Below, in pieces: positions 17,196 to 25,484 of a stretch of DNA of 57,065 nt. The position numbers were made by a program, and so were the translations under genes. The stretch's first letter is position 1. Every line of letters begins with the position of its first letter. A model generated the notes under the pieces. It was not told the origin of the DNA. It searched no databases and worked only from the letters and a program-made list of their open reading frames with translations. Source of the stretch: Acidobacteriota bacterium (GTDB lineage: Bacteria > Acidobacteriota > Blastocatellia > Chloracidobacteriales > Chloracidobacteriaceae); contig JACQXX010000057.1 in the NCBI GenBank assembly GCA_016208495.1, positions 1 to 57,065 of the forward strand. Direction: 5' to 3'.

Positions 17196-19748
17196 TCAGT
17201 GGTCAGTCGTCAGGAGTTTAACCACTTCAGTTCGATTTTCTTCTCTGGCTTTTTCCAGTGGGGTTTTTCCAGTTTTATCTTTGATCGAGGGATTTGCCCC
17301 GGCGGCAAGCAGAACTTTCACCACCTCGGTTCGGCCATATCGGGCTGCCTGCCAGAGAGCCGTTTCCTGGTTGTTATTTTGGTCATCAACCGCAGCTCCT
17401 TTTTCCAACAAAAGCTGGACCGTGTCCACATAGCCTGTGCGCGCGGCCATCATCAGAGCCGTGTAGCCGTCATTGTCTTTGGCATTGAGCGTGGCGCCGG
17501 CCTCAAGCAATGTTTTCACAATTTCGGTGTGACCGTTGCTGGCGGAAAGGATCAGAACCGTCATTCCGTTCTTGACGGTTGCATTGGCAAAAGGCCGACG
17601 ACTGAGTACCTGTTTGACCTTCTCGCTTTTTCCATCGCGCACCGCCCGGATCAATTCAGCCCGTTGTGGGTTCTGCTGGCTGATAAACACCAGCAGCACC
17701 AGAAAAATCGCGGGCATAATCAACCAGGAAAGCGTCCCCAGTTTTAATGCACTCGGGCGCTTGGGTTTGGTTGTAATTTGGGCTTCGACCGCACAAGAGT
17801 CAGCACAGGGAATAATTCCGGCTGAGCGCAGGGCCTGGAAATAAAACAGGGCGGTTGGAATGGCACAATTGACCGAATGAAACATGGTGGAAATAAACAA
17901 ACCCGCAATCGCCAGTCCGACCCACACGCTGAAAATTTTCTGGATTAAATCTCCCAAAATGTCGTCACCACCATAAACCAAAAAGCCAAGCATCGATAGG
18001 TGGGGATACAACACGCCAAACGTTGCTGCACTGATGTCTCTCACCAAAAATGCATACCCAACTGGCCGATGAAATTTCATCAATTCAGTTGATCGCTCAA
18101 TAGCGTCCCGCCCAGTTTTGCCCTCCACAATCACTGCGGCTGGGGCCAGTGCCTGGTACATGGCGGCTTTTACCCCTGGAACCACCAGCGGAATAGACCG
18201 GGCAAGAACCGACCCACAGCTTAAGAGAATGGTTTTGGTCAGCGGCCAGAAATTTCGGCAGTAGGTGAGGGCGATTGGCTTGAATGAAAGCTCTGATTCC
18301 GGGTTGGTTACCAGTTTTTCCACAATAATGGTGGCGGCGGCGACATTGTATCGGTTCCCAAGCAGTGCCAGCCCATAGAGCCCAACCAGCATGCCGATAA
18401 ACGCAACTGGACCATAAGCGGAGTTTAAGGCACCCGATGAATACTCAAGGTAAATCAGAGCGGCTGCCAGGATAACCGTTGGAAGGTAGGCAATGAACCC
18501 CAGCGTAAAGAATAGCCGCTGGCAGGTGGAAAACATAAATTTAGCTGTTTTCAGGACCCCGGTTTCACCTTCGATGGTTGATCGGATTGCCGCGGCAAAC
18601 GCCCGAGCATTGACAGGGCGGTCCCGTGGGTCTTTTGCCAGCGCCGAAAACACAACCGCTTCAACGTCTTTCGAAATTTCAATTCGTTTTTCAAACAGCG
18701 AGGGAGGTGGCTCTTCGGTGTGTTTGGTAATCAGTTGGAAGGTATCTCCCTGAAATGGTTGTTCACCAGCCAGCATCTGGTAGACAATCACCCCAAGACT
18801 GTAAATATCTGATTTTCCATCGGTTGCACCCCCTTTGCATTGTTCGGGCGACATATAAGCGGGGGTTCCCATGACCGTCCCAACCTGGGTAACCAGACTG
18901 AGTGCCGTGCTCTGACTGAGCAAACTGGTTGCCCGTCCACCGTCAGTGCGAGGGATTTCTGGGTCATCAAACCGGGTCGTCGGATGAATCTGAGTGCCAG
19001 ACTCTGAGTCAACTGCGACCGACACCACAACTGGTGATGGTGAAACCTGAGGATTTGAAGGGTGGATTTGGGTGGCTCCCTCGGTATTTTCAAAGATTGG
19101 GGTGTTGGATCGCTGAGGACTAAACGGAAGTGTGCCGCGATGAATTAAGGTTGAGCCTTCGGTATCAACTGGGTGGAGTCGGCCAGAGGGAGTCAGGCTC
19201 ACATCGGTATCAGATCCTTCGCTGCAGGTATCACGCAGTTTGGCAATTCCAAAATCAAGCACTTTGATGTTGTAGCCGCCGCGCCGATTCGGTTCCAGCC
19301 AGATATTGTCAGGTTTCAGGTCCCGGTGAATGATGCCCTGTTTATGGGCTTCATCAATGGCAAGCGCCGTTTGTTCAACAATATCAATCACCAGATTCAG
19401 TGGAAGTTGCCCTTTTTGAGCCAGCAACTCGCCCAGATTGCACCCATCCAGAAACTCCATAACCAGGAAGGCCAGGGTGGTTGACCCAACGAGTGAAAAT
19501 CCAAAATCGGTGACGTTGACCACATTGGGATGGCGAAGCCGCCCGGCGGCAACGGCTTCACGTTTAAACCGCTCAACAAACTCAGTGTTGGCCATAAAGT
19601 CTGGGGCAATCACTTTGACGGCCACTGGACGCTGGGTGCCGAGGTGGATTGCTTGAAAGACAGCGCCCATTCCTCCCTGGCCAAGTTGTTTGACAATCTG
19701 GTACTTACCGTCAAGCGGTTGCCCAATCAGACTATCGAGGGTGGACAT
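17196..19748 (-). CDS. Ser/Thr protein kinase with multi-pass membrane region and ankyrin repeats
   Basis: The protein has about 850 residues. The kinase domain is near residues 17-375, with GQGGMGAVFQA (P-loop), AVKVI (Lys), HRDLKPDN and DFGIAKL. A long low-complexity insert of about 100 residues rich in TQIHP-like repeats comes between DFG and TPAYMSPEQCKGG. Residues about 405-650 carry five or six hydrophobic segments of the DUF-type seen in membrane glycerophosphoryl or YIP-like proteins. One more segment (LSWLIMPAIFLVLLVFI) precedes four ankyrin repeats (about 715-848). The start is uncertain: ATG 19748, ATG 19775 and TTG 19787 all lack a strong ribosome site. It probably phosphorylates targets at the inner membrane, with ankyrins for partner binding. 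Confidence 0.9.
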   Translation of the reverse strand: MSTLDSLIGQPLDGKYQIVKQLGQGGMGAVFQAIHLGTQRPVAVKVIAPDFMANTEFVERFKREAVAAGRLRHPNVVNVTDFGFSLVGSTTLAFLVMEFLDGCNLGELLAQKGQLPLNLVIDIVEQTALAIDEAHKQGIIHRDLKPDNIWLEPNRRGGYNIKVLDFGIAKLRDTCSEGSDTDVSLTPSGRLHPVDTEGSTLIHRGTLPFSPQRSNTPIFENTEGATQIHPSNPQVSPSPVVVSVAVDSESGTQIHPTTRFDDPEIPRTDGGRATSLLSQSTALSLVTQVGTVMGTPAYMSPEQCKGGATDGKSDIYSLGVIVYQMLAGEQPFQGDTFQLITKHTEEPPPSLFEKRIEISKDVEAVVFSALAKDPRDRPVNARAFAAAIRSTIEGETGVLKTAKFMFSTCQRLFFTLGFIAYLPTVILAAALIYLEYSSGALNSAYGPVAFIGMLVGLYGLALLGNRYNVAAATIIVEKLVTNPESELSFKPIALTYCRNFWPLTKTILLSCGSVLARSIPLVVPGVKAAMYQALAPAAVIVEGKTGRDAIERSTELMKFHRPVGYAFLVRDISAATFGVLYPHLSMLGFLVYGGDDILGDLIQKIFSVWVGLAIAGLFISTMFHSVNCAIPTALFYFQALRSAGIIPCADSCAVEAQITTKPKRPSALKLGTLSWLIMPAIFLVLLVFISQQNPQRAELIRAVRDGKSEKVKQVLSRRPFANATVKNGMTVLILSASNGHTEIVKTLLEAGATLNAKDNDGYTALMMAARTGYVDTVQLLLEKGAAVDDQNNNQETALWQAARYGRTEVVKVLLAAGANPSIKDKTGKTPLEKAREENRTEVVKLLTTDH

Positions 19749-19793
19749 GGTTTGATCTTTCAGTGGGTGTGGCATTGAGGAAACCAAACGGGA

Positions 19794-19843
19794 AAACCAC
19801 GAAAAACACCAGATGTTGGGAGTGCAAGTGTTTTTCGTGGTTT
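19794..19843 (-). terminator. Terminator-like hairpin after the heme genes
   Basis: The arms 19794-19809 and 19828-19843 are perfect 16-bp complements (AAACCACGAAAAACAC and its reverse complement) with an 18-nt loop. On the minus strand the stem ends in a T-rich run before the kinase gene. It sits 40 bases after the hemY stop, so it likely ends the hemH-hemY transcript. The stem itself is AT-rich at its base. Confidence 0.65.
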
Positions 19844-19884
19844 ACAAAAGGGTTAAACCTTCCAGGAACAAGGCCGCGAACACT

Positions 19885-21363
19885 TTAAAGAAGGAGATCC
19901 GAGCCTGTTCGTGGATACTGATTCACACCGGTTGACGGTGGAATCGTGCGCTCCAGAAATTCTTCAACCTGTTCGGCAATTCGTTGGGCTTGCCCGATGC
20001 AATCGCCAATTGAGACTCCATACATGTAATTCCCCGTGAGATACAAACCCGGGTACCGGCCAACTTGCTCTTCAATTTCAGTCCGCCGGGATGGATGGCC
20101 GAGTGTGTATTGGGGAATGGCCCGTTCCCAGCGAGTAACGCCCAGCACGCGAGGGGCACCTGTCACCCCAAGGGTTTGCTGCAAATCTTTGTGAACGGTC
20201 CGAATAATGTCCTCATCGCTCAGGGTTAAGACTTCTGGGTCAGTGCTGCCGCCGATAAAACAGGTGAGGGTCACATAGCCTTGTGGGGCACGCTCTGGAA
20301 AAAGTGACGAGTTCCAGATACACCCAAGCGTTCGAACTCCCTCTGAACGAGGAATTAAGAACCCAAAGCCCTGGAGTGATGTCCCCGGTTGAAGCTTTAA
20401 TTGGGATTCTTTAAACGCCAGCGCCACTGAGGCCAGCGGGGGATATGGAATCTTGTCCAACGTATCAGCCAGTTTGTCTGAAAGCGGGTTCAGCAATCGG
20501 GCGGCTGTATAGGCGGGTGTGGCGACCACAAGAGATGCCGTATGAATTGGCTGGCGGTCACCACAAAATTCAACTTCAAGCGTATAATGAGCTTGTGGCG
20601 CGTGATTGTGAAATTCGATGCCGTGAATCTTGCAGTTTAAGAGCAACTCGTTAACTAAAGCTTTGTGCAGGGCTTTCGGCAGGGTTTCCAACCCATTCAA
20701 AAACGAACAACTCTGATGGGACCGGCGGGGTGGTTCACCCGTTTTGGCCGAAACGGTTTTTTTCGAGCGGAAGGCACCCCGAATGACACTGCCGTGTTCG
20801 GCTTCAAGGTCAGCAAGCTTGGAAAATGGGGGTGAGGCCATGGCGCTGAGTTCAGACGTGTCTCCAGCGTAAACACCAGATACAAATGAGCTTACCAGGA
20901 CATCGTGGAATTGTTTGCCAAATCGGCGGGTAATAAATTCCTCAATCGTTTGTTCCTGGCCAGATGTGCTCGGGGCGATGAAGGGCTCGGCAAAGAGCCG
21001 AAGTTTGGCAAGTGGGGAAAGCAGCCGGGTGGTTAAGAAAGAAGACAGAAACTTGAGTGGAGAGGTTGGAACCGGAACGGGTCGGAGCTTTCCCTTATAG
21101 TAGACAAATCGTGGTGCTGAACTGTCGGCTGTCACCAGGTACGGGGAAATCCCAATACTATCAAGTAATTCGGAAATTTCAGGGGTGATGTAAAAACTGT
21201 TTGGACCACGCTCAAACAGAAACCCGTCAACCGATTCGGATTTCATGACCCCGCCAACACGGTTGCTTCCGTCAATGAGCAAGACGTTGCGCCCAAGCTG
21301 CTTGAGTTGATATGCACAAACCAGTCCCGAGATACCACCACCAACCACGATTACGTCTTGCAT
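19885..21363 (-). CDS. hemY: Protoporphyrinogen IX oxidase (oxygen-dependent type)
   Basis: This FAD enzyme oxidises protoporphyrinogen IX to protoporphyrin IX, the step before iron insertion. The 492 residues show the FAD-binding motif VGGGISGL near the N-terminus and the following acidic strand end (LLIDGSNRVGGVMKS). They also show the conserved GFLFERGPNSF, a central SFVSGVYAGD motif, and the C-terminal FAD segment GLYLTGNYMYGVSIGDCI. The start is ATG 21363, with GGGGGA 7 nt upstream; an in-frame ATG at 21378 overlaps this site. Ferrochelatase lies upstream on the same strand, which supports the assignment. Such enzymes may also act on coproporphyrinogen III in a coproporphyrin-dependent pathway. 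No HemQ is in the window to decide this. Confidence 0.93.
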   Translation of the reverse strand: MQDVIVVGGGISGLVCAYQLKQLGRNVLLIDGSNRVGGVMKSESVDGFLFERGPNSFYITPEISELLDSIGISPYLVTADSSAPRFVYYKGKLRPVPVPTSPLKFLSSFLTTRLLSPLAKLRLFAEPFIAPSTSGQEQTIEEFITRRFGKQFHDVLVSSFVSGVYAGDTSELSAMASPPFSKLADLEAEHGSVIRGAFRSKKTVSAKTGEPPRRSHQSCSFLNGLETLPKALHKALVNELLLNCKIHGIEFHNHAPQAHYTLEVEFCGDRQPIHTASLVVATPAYTAARLLNPLSDKLADTLDKIPYPPLASVALAFKESQLKLQPGTSLQGFGFLIPRSEGVRTLGCIWNSSLFPERAPQGYVTLTCFIGGSTDPEVLTLSDEDIIRTVHKDLQQTLGVTGAPRVLGVTRWERAIPQYTLGHPSRRTEIEEQVGRYPGLYLTGNYMYGVSIGDCIGQAQRIAEQVEEFLERTIPPSTGVNQYPRTGSDLLL

Positions 21364-21675
21364 GAGAGATTCCCCCATCTGGAATAAAGAAGTCTTTTAG
21401 GATATTGGCTTAGGACCTCATCCAAGCCGAACCGGCTAAAATTTGTGTTGGGAGCAAGAAACGAGCCAGAATTTTTGAAAACATATCAACTCCGTCAGGA
21501 TCTCGGAACGATATGGTATCGCAAGTGATGATAGAGGTGACCCCTCGCGATTTTGATGCCAGCCCGCAACTTTGTTGTTTTTGAATGACTTAAATTTACC
21601 CTGGAAGCAATAAAAAATCAATTTGACCGGTACTTCAAGCTCGGGAAAATTGCTTCAAGGGGGGAATCTCAACGC
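21364..21675. other. Gap of 312 bases between hemH and hemY
   Basis: There is no gene. It is unusually long for two adjacent heme genes on one strand, so hemY may have its own promoter. I see only a weak GGCTT/AAGCC hairpin near 21407-21428 and a string starting AACTCCGTCAGGATC (about 21488) that looks like a decayed intergenic repeat. No clear promoter can be fixed. Confidence 0.5.
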
Positions 21676-22722
21676 CTATCGCTGACCAGCCTGTTTGACA
21701 ACCCGTTTTGGCTGTGGGCGCAAACGGGTCTCGACCAGATCTGCCAGAGATTGGATGAATAATGGATGACAATTCAGCGTGGGTACCCTGAAGAAAGGCA
21801 ACTGGATTTTTTCCGCCATTTCCTTGTACAGGATATCCATTTCATACAGGGTTTCGATATGTTCAGAAACAAAGCTGATTGGAATCGCCAGAACCTGTTG
21901 GCGCCGTTCCTGGGCAAATTGCCGGAGGGTGACTTCCGTTGAAGGTTCGAGCCACTTGACGGGACCAATCTTGCTTTGAAATGATAGAAAATGCTGAGGT
22001 TCAGCACCAAGATGATGCCGAATACGATCCATAACCGCTGCCACGGTGGCCTGGGTTTGTTTTAAATAAGGATCGCCTCGATGGACATATTTTTCGGGAA
22101 TGCTGTGGGCACTAAACAACAGCGTTGTGGAGGCAGGGTTTGGGTCCGGAAGTTTCTGGAATTCAGCAACCGTCATTTGAGCCAGTGCTTCAATATAGGC
22201 CGGATGGGTTTCATACCGCGTGATGTAGCTGCGACGAATATGCCGAACTCCCCCTTGGGAATTGATGAGTCGAATCAATTTTTTAGCGGCTGAACCGGTG
22301 GTGGTGACTGAGAACTGAGGGAAGAGCGGAAGAATAATTAAATGAGTGATTTGATCCTTCTTGATTTGTTCAAATGTGTCTTCCACCAGAGGGTGCCAGC
22401 ACGCCATACCAACATAGGTTTTGGCTTGAACTCCACGCTGGATAAGTTCTTTTTCAAGTGCTTGAGCCTGTTCTTCGGTAATCCGGCGTTGCGGAGACCC
22501 TCCGCCAATCTGACGATAGTACCCGGCTGATTTCTTATGTCGGGTGGTTGAAATAAGCCAGGCCACCGGTTTTTGCAACGCCGGGATGGGTAATTGAATG
22601 ATCTCAGGGTCAGAGAATAGATTGTATAAAAAGGGTTTAACGTCATCTAACGTGTCAGGGCCGCCCAAATTGATCAGCAAAACACCAATCCGTGATGGTT
22701 GAGGATTTTTTGGAGATACCAT
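21676..22722 (-). CDS. hemH: Ferrochelatase
   Basis: This enzyme inserts Fe2+ into a porphyrin, the last or second-last step of heme formation. The 348 residues carry the family opening IGVLLINLGGPDTLDDVKPFL and YRQIGGGSPQRRITEEQA. The catalytic His is in LLFSAHSIPEKYV and the acidic catalytic Glu is in PISFVSEHIETLYE. The length is normal. It is the first gene of a minus-strand pair with hemY and is divergent from the TPR gene. The ATG at 22722 has no strong ribosome site in front of it. Heme demand in this region fits the octaheme cytochrome. Confidence 0.96.
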   Translation of the reverse strand: MVSPKNPQPSRIGVLLINLGGPDTLDDVKPFLYNLFSDPEIIQLPIPALQKPVAWLISTTRHKKSAGYYRQIGGGSPQRRITEEQAQALEKELIQRGVQAKTYVGMACWHPLVEDTFEQIKKDQITHLIILPLFPQFSVTTTGSAAKKLIRLINSQGGVRHIRRSYITRYETHPAYIEALAQMTVAEFQKLPDPNPASTTLLFSAHSIPEKYVHRGDPYLKQTQATVAAVMDRIRHHLGAEPQHFLSFQSKIGPVKWLEPSTEVTLRQFAQERRQQVLAIPISFVSEHIETLYEMDILYKEMAEKIQLPFFRVPTLNCHPLFIQSLADLVETRLRPQPKRVVKQAGQR

Positions 22723-23083
22723 AAGTCAGGTTTCGATCAGAATGTTCATTTGATGAACTGTCAGTGGGGGAACTGGTTCAAATTCAGGAGGCCGTCTCAG
22801 AGACTGAAACGTGATGGCTGTGAAATGGGGATCACCAAACGAAAAGATTGAAGGGTTTATTCAGGTAGATTCAATGAGATCAATGGCTTGAAAAGGACTA
22901 TGTCAGTGGATGCTGGTTGGTGTACCTCTTAGAATCAGCAACCAAGTATAAGCAGGCAATTGCATCGTTGCCACCCAAAATTCCACGATTGTGTCCGGTC
23001 CCAGTTTGTTGCGCATCAAGGAGAAACTGTGAAAAAATCCCCACCTGATTCAATTTTTCCCCATTCACATTGGAGCTTTTAGC
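22723..23083. other. Divergent promoter region between hemH and the TPR gene
   Basis: This stretch of 361 bases must hold promoters for both directions. I see no gene, no clear inverted repeat and no convincing sigma-70 pair. GGAG at 23072-23075 is the ribosome site of the rightward TPR gene. Confidence 0.5.
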
Positions 23084-23425
23084 ATGTCAAAGTCACGGAT
23101 TGAAGTTTTTACCACGTTGCTTGAGAAACAACCCACTGACCCGATGATCTGGTACGGGCTGGCGAATGAGTATTTCAAAATCAGCGACTGGGCAAAAGCA
23201 GTGGAGGCACTCCAAAAAGTAGTGGAATTCAACCCTTCGTATACTGCCGCCTATCAAATGTTAGGCTCGGCGCTGGCAAATTTGGGAAATACCCCAGAAG
23301 CCCGCCAGATTTGGGAGCGAGGTGTACTGGTTGCAACTGAGACTGGCGCCTGGAAAGCCCGTCAGCATATGGAGGGTTTGCTGGCCCAACATCAAGCTGA
23401 TTCAACTTCATCCTTTTGTTCCTGA
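23084..23425 (+). CDS. Small TPR protein
   Basis: The 113 residues contain two or three tetratricopeptide helices (PMIWYGLANEYFKISDWAKAVEALQKVVEFNP, YTAAYQMLGSALANLGNTPEARQIWERGVLV). There is no signal peptide, so it is a cytoplasmic protein-protein adapter. Homologous small TPR proteins are common in Acidobacteria, with no fixed role. GGAG lies 8 nt before the ATG. A repeat element begins directly after its stop. Confidence 0.8.
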   Translation: MSKSRIEVFTTLLEKQPTDPMIWYGLANEYFKISDWAKAVEALQKVVEFNPSYTAAYQMLGSALANLGNTPEARQIWERGVLVATETGAWKARQHMEGLLAQHQADSTSSFCS

Positions 23426-23427
23426 TT

Positions 23428-23460
23428 AAAGCGGCGTCAAGCCGCCGCACTCCATATTAT
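23428..23460. repeat. Dispersed repeat copy (GCGGCGTCAAGCCGC type)
   Basis: The string AAAGCGGCGTCAAGCCGCCG (23428-23447) and the following CACTCCA with TTATTT are nearly the same as 50040-50073. The core is a small palindrome, GCGGC-GTCAA-GCCGC. It starts three bases after the TPR stop and may act as a weak terminator. Confidence 0.75.
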
Positions 23461-23478
23461 TTGACCTGAGGTGATCGA

Positions 23479-25248
23479 ATGCGTGTTTTGGCAAAGCGGC
23501 GGGTTTCACGGCTGCTGTTAACCCTTTTTTTTCTGGTGGTGTGTCTGTCCAGCGGTCATTTATTTTCAGTCTCATTTTCCAAGGCCAGTGCTTTATTCCA
23601 ATCAAATTCAGAGCTGAATTCGCAGCCTGATCGAGCCCCGGTGATGTATCGGGTTTCAGTGAAGGATAGCAAGGCGGTTCAGCAGCTTATCCATTTGGGA
23701 ATGGACGTCCTCGAAGTGCGTGGTCACGGGTACGTTCTGGTCCTGGGAGATGAACACACCAAAAATCAGTTAGCCGAAAGTGGCTTTCAGACGGAAGTGG
23801 ATCCTGAACTAACTCAACGGTCTGGGTTTAGCCCGCAGACTTTTTTCAAAGGGTATCGCACCGTTGAGGAGCAGTATGCTCACCTTGACGCACTGGCCGC
23901 AGCCCATCCGGATCTGGTGGCAGTGGTGGATTATGGTGATTCCTGGCGCAAACTCAATGGTCGTCCAGGCGGACATGATTTAAAGGCCGTCTGTATCACC
24001 AAATTAGGGCCGGGCGATCCAGTTTTGAGCCCAACTGCTCCTAAACCCCGATTTTTCCTCATGGCGGCCATCCATGCCCGTGAACTCTCGACATCGGAAC
24101 TGGCCTGGCGGTGGATGGATTATCTGGTTGAGAGTTATGGTGTTGATCCAGACGTAACCATGTTGCTGGATTACAATGAATTGTGGGTTGTTCCGGTGGT
24201 AAATCCAGATGGACGGTCCATTGTTGAGGAAGGCGTTGATTTTCCTTTTTCCCAACGAAAAAATGCCAACGATAGCCTTGGAAACTGTGACATCCCTCCA
24301 TCAGGAGGCAATCAATCAGGCGTGGATCTCAATCGGAACGCCAGTTTTCAATATGGCGGGGCAGGGACCAGCAGCAATCCCTGCAGCCTGGTTTACAGAG
24401 GCTCGGCACCGGCATCCGAACCTGAGGAGTATTTCCTCGAAGCCTTTTTGCAGCAACTCTTTGCCGACCGGCGTGGCCCGCAGTTGACAGATGCGTCGCC
24501 CAGTGACACGTCGGGTGTTTTTATTACCCTGCATAGCTTTAGCGATCTGGTATTGCTCCCGTGGGGATGGAATGAGTGTAACGGCCAGCCCTGTCCGGGT
24601 CGGTTCCGGGCACCAAATGACGAAGGTCTGCGGACCCTGGCGTTCCGATTGAGTTCTTTTAATGAGTACACCACAGGGCAGGGATCGGAAATTCTCTATG
24701 CGGCGAGCGGTTCAACCGATGACTGGACCTATGGAGAATTAGGGATTGCCAGTTTTACATTTGAGGTGGGACCGGAATCTGGGCCCTGTGCCGGGTTTGC
24801 TCCTGACTACTCCTGTCAGGATACAGTGTTCTGGCCAAAAAACCGTGGAGCGCTGGTTTATGCCGCAAAAGCAGCCCGCAACCCCTATGAATGTGCTTTG
24901 GGTCCAACCACCACCAGTCTCCAGGCGACACCAGCAACCGTGAAAGCCGGCCAGTCCGTCACCATTACCGCGACAGTGGATGATAAACAGTTTGGAACTT
25001 TTGGTGTTCGGCGTCCGAAAGCTCAAAAAATACAGGCGGCTGAATACTATATTGACACACCGCCCTGGAAAGGTGGGATGCCACGTCAACTTCAAGCCGC
25101 TGATGGAAAATTCAACCGGTCCACGGAATCTGTTTCGGTTGAATTTTCGGCCAGTCTAAGCCCTGGCAAACACACGATTTATGTTCGAGGACAGGATCGG
25201 GATGGGAACTGGGGACCACTCTCGGCGGTGTTCGTCACGGTTGAATGA
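23479..25248 (+). CDS. Secreted zinc carboxypeptidase (M14 family)
   Basis: The protein has 589 residues, with a signal peptide (LLLTLFFLVVCLSS) and a propeptide of about 100 residues. The catalytic domain follows. The first two zinc ligands are in AAIHARELSTSE (HxxE), the substrate-binding residues in VDLNRNASFQYGG, and the third zinc ligand His in FITLHSFSD. The catalytic Glu is in ASFTFEVGPE. The C-terminus (about 490-589) is an Ig-like beta domain (PGKHTIYVRGQDRDGNWG) that probably binds a substrate or surface. It would trim C-terminal residues from peptides outside the cell. The start is fixed by the extended site GAGGTGATC ending 3-7 nt before ATG 23479. Confidence 0.93.
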   Translation: MRVLAKRRVSRLLLTLFFLVVCLSSGHLFSVSFSKASALFQSNSELNSQPDRAPVMYRVSVKDSKAVQQLIHLGMDVLEVRGHGYVLVLGDEHTKNQLAESGFQTEVDPELTQRSGFSPQTFFKGYRTVEEQYAHLDALAAAHPDLVAVVDYGDSWRKLNGRPGGHDLKAVCITKLGPGDPVLSPTAPKPRFFLMAAIHARELSTSELAWRWMDYLVESYGVDPDVTMLLDYNELWVVPVVNPDGRSIVEEGVDFPFSQRKNANDSLGNCDIPPSGGNQSGVDLNRNASFQYGGAGTSSNPCSLVYRGSAPASEPEEYFLEAFLQQLFADRRGPQLTDASPSDTSGVFITLHSFSDLVLLPWGWNECNGQPCPGRFRAPNDEGLRTLAFRLSSFNEYTTGQGSEILYAASGSTDDWTYGELGIASFTFEVGPESGPCAGFAPDYSCQDTVFWPKNRGALVYAAKAARNPYECALGPTTTSLQATPATVKAGQSVTITATVDDKQFGTFGVRRPKAQKIQAAEYYIDTPPWKGGMPRQLQAADGKFNRSTESVSVEFSASLSPGKHTIYVRGQDRDGNWGPLSAVFVTVE

Positions 25249-25280
25249 GAGTGAATTCGATAGGGATCAGGAGTCCTAAG

Positions 25281-25326
25281 CCAAAGGCCGGGTTCGTATT
25301 CCACACGGAATACTCCCGGCTTTTGG
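25281..25326 (+). terminator. Compound hairpin after the carboxypeptidase gene
   Basis: The outer arms CCAAAGGCCGGG (25281-25292) and CCCGGCTTTTGG (25315-25326) pair with one G-T wobble. An inner stem GTATTCC/GGAATAC (25296-25302 with 25307-25313) extends it. It lies about 30 bases after the stop. The following T content is moderate, so termination is likely but not certain. Confidence 0.65.
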
Positions 25327-25484
25327 GTTATTGGGTTCAACTTATCGAACTTCCAGACGAAAAATATTCAAATTCCAGAAGACTTTAAAATTCCAGGCTG
25401 GAGCATTTTGGGGTTGTTCTGGTAGAGTAGAAGCTGCTTCATCCAAGGAAATCCCAAACATCCTCATAATCACCGAGGTGAGCT

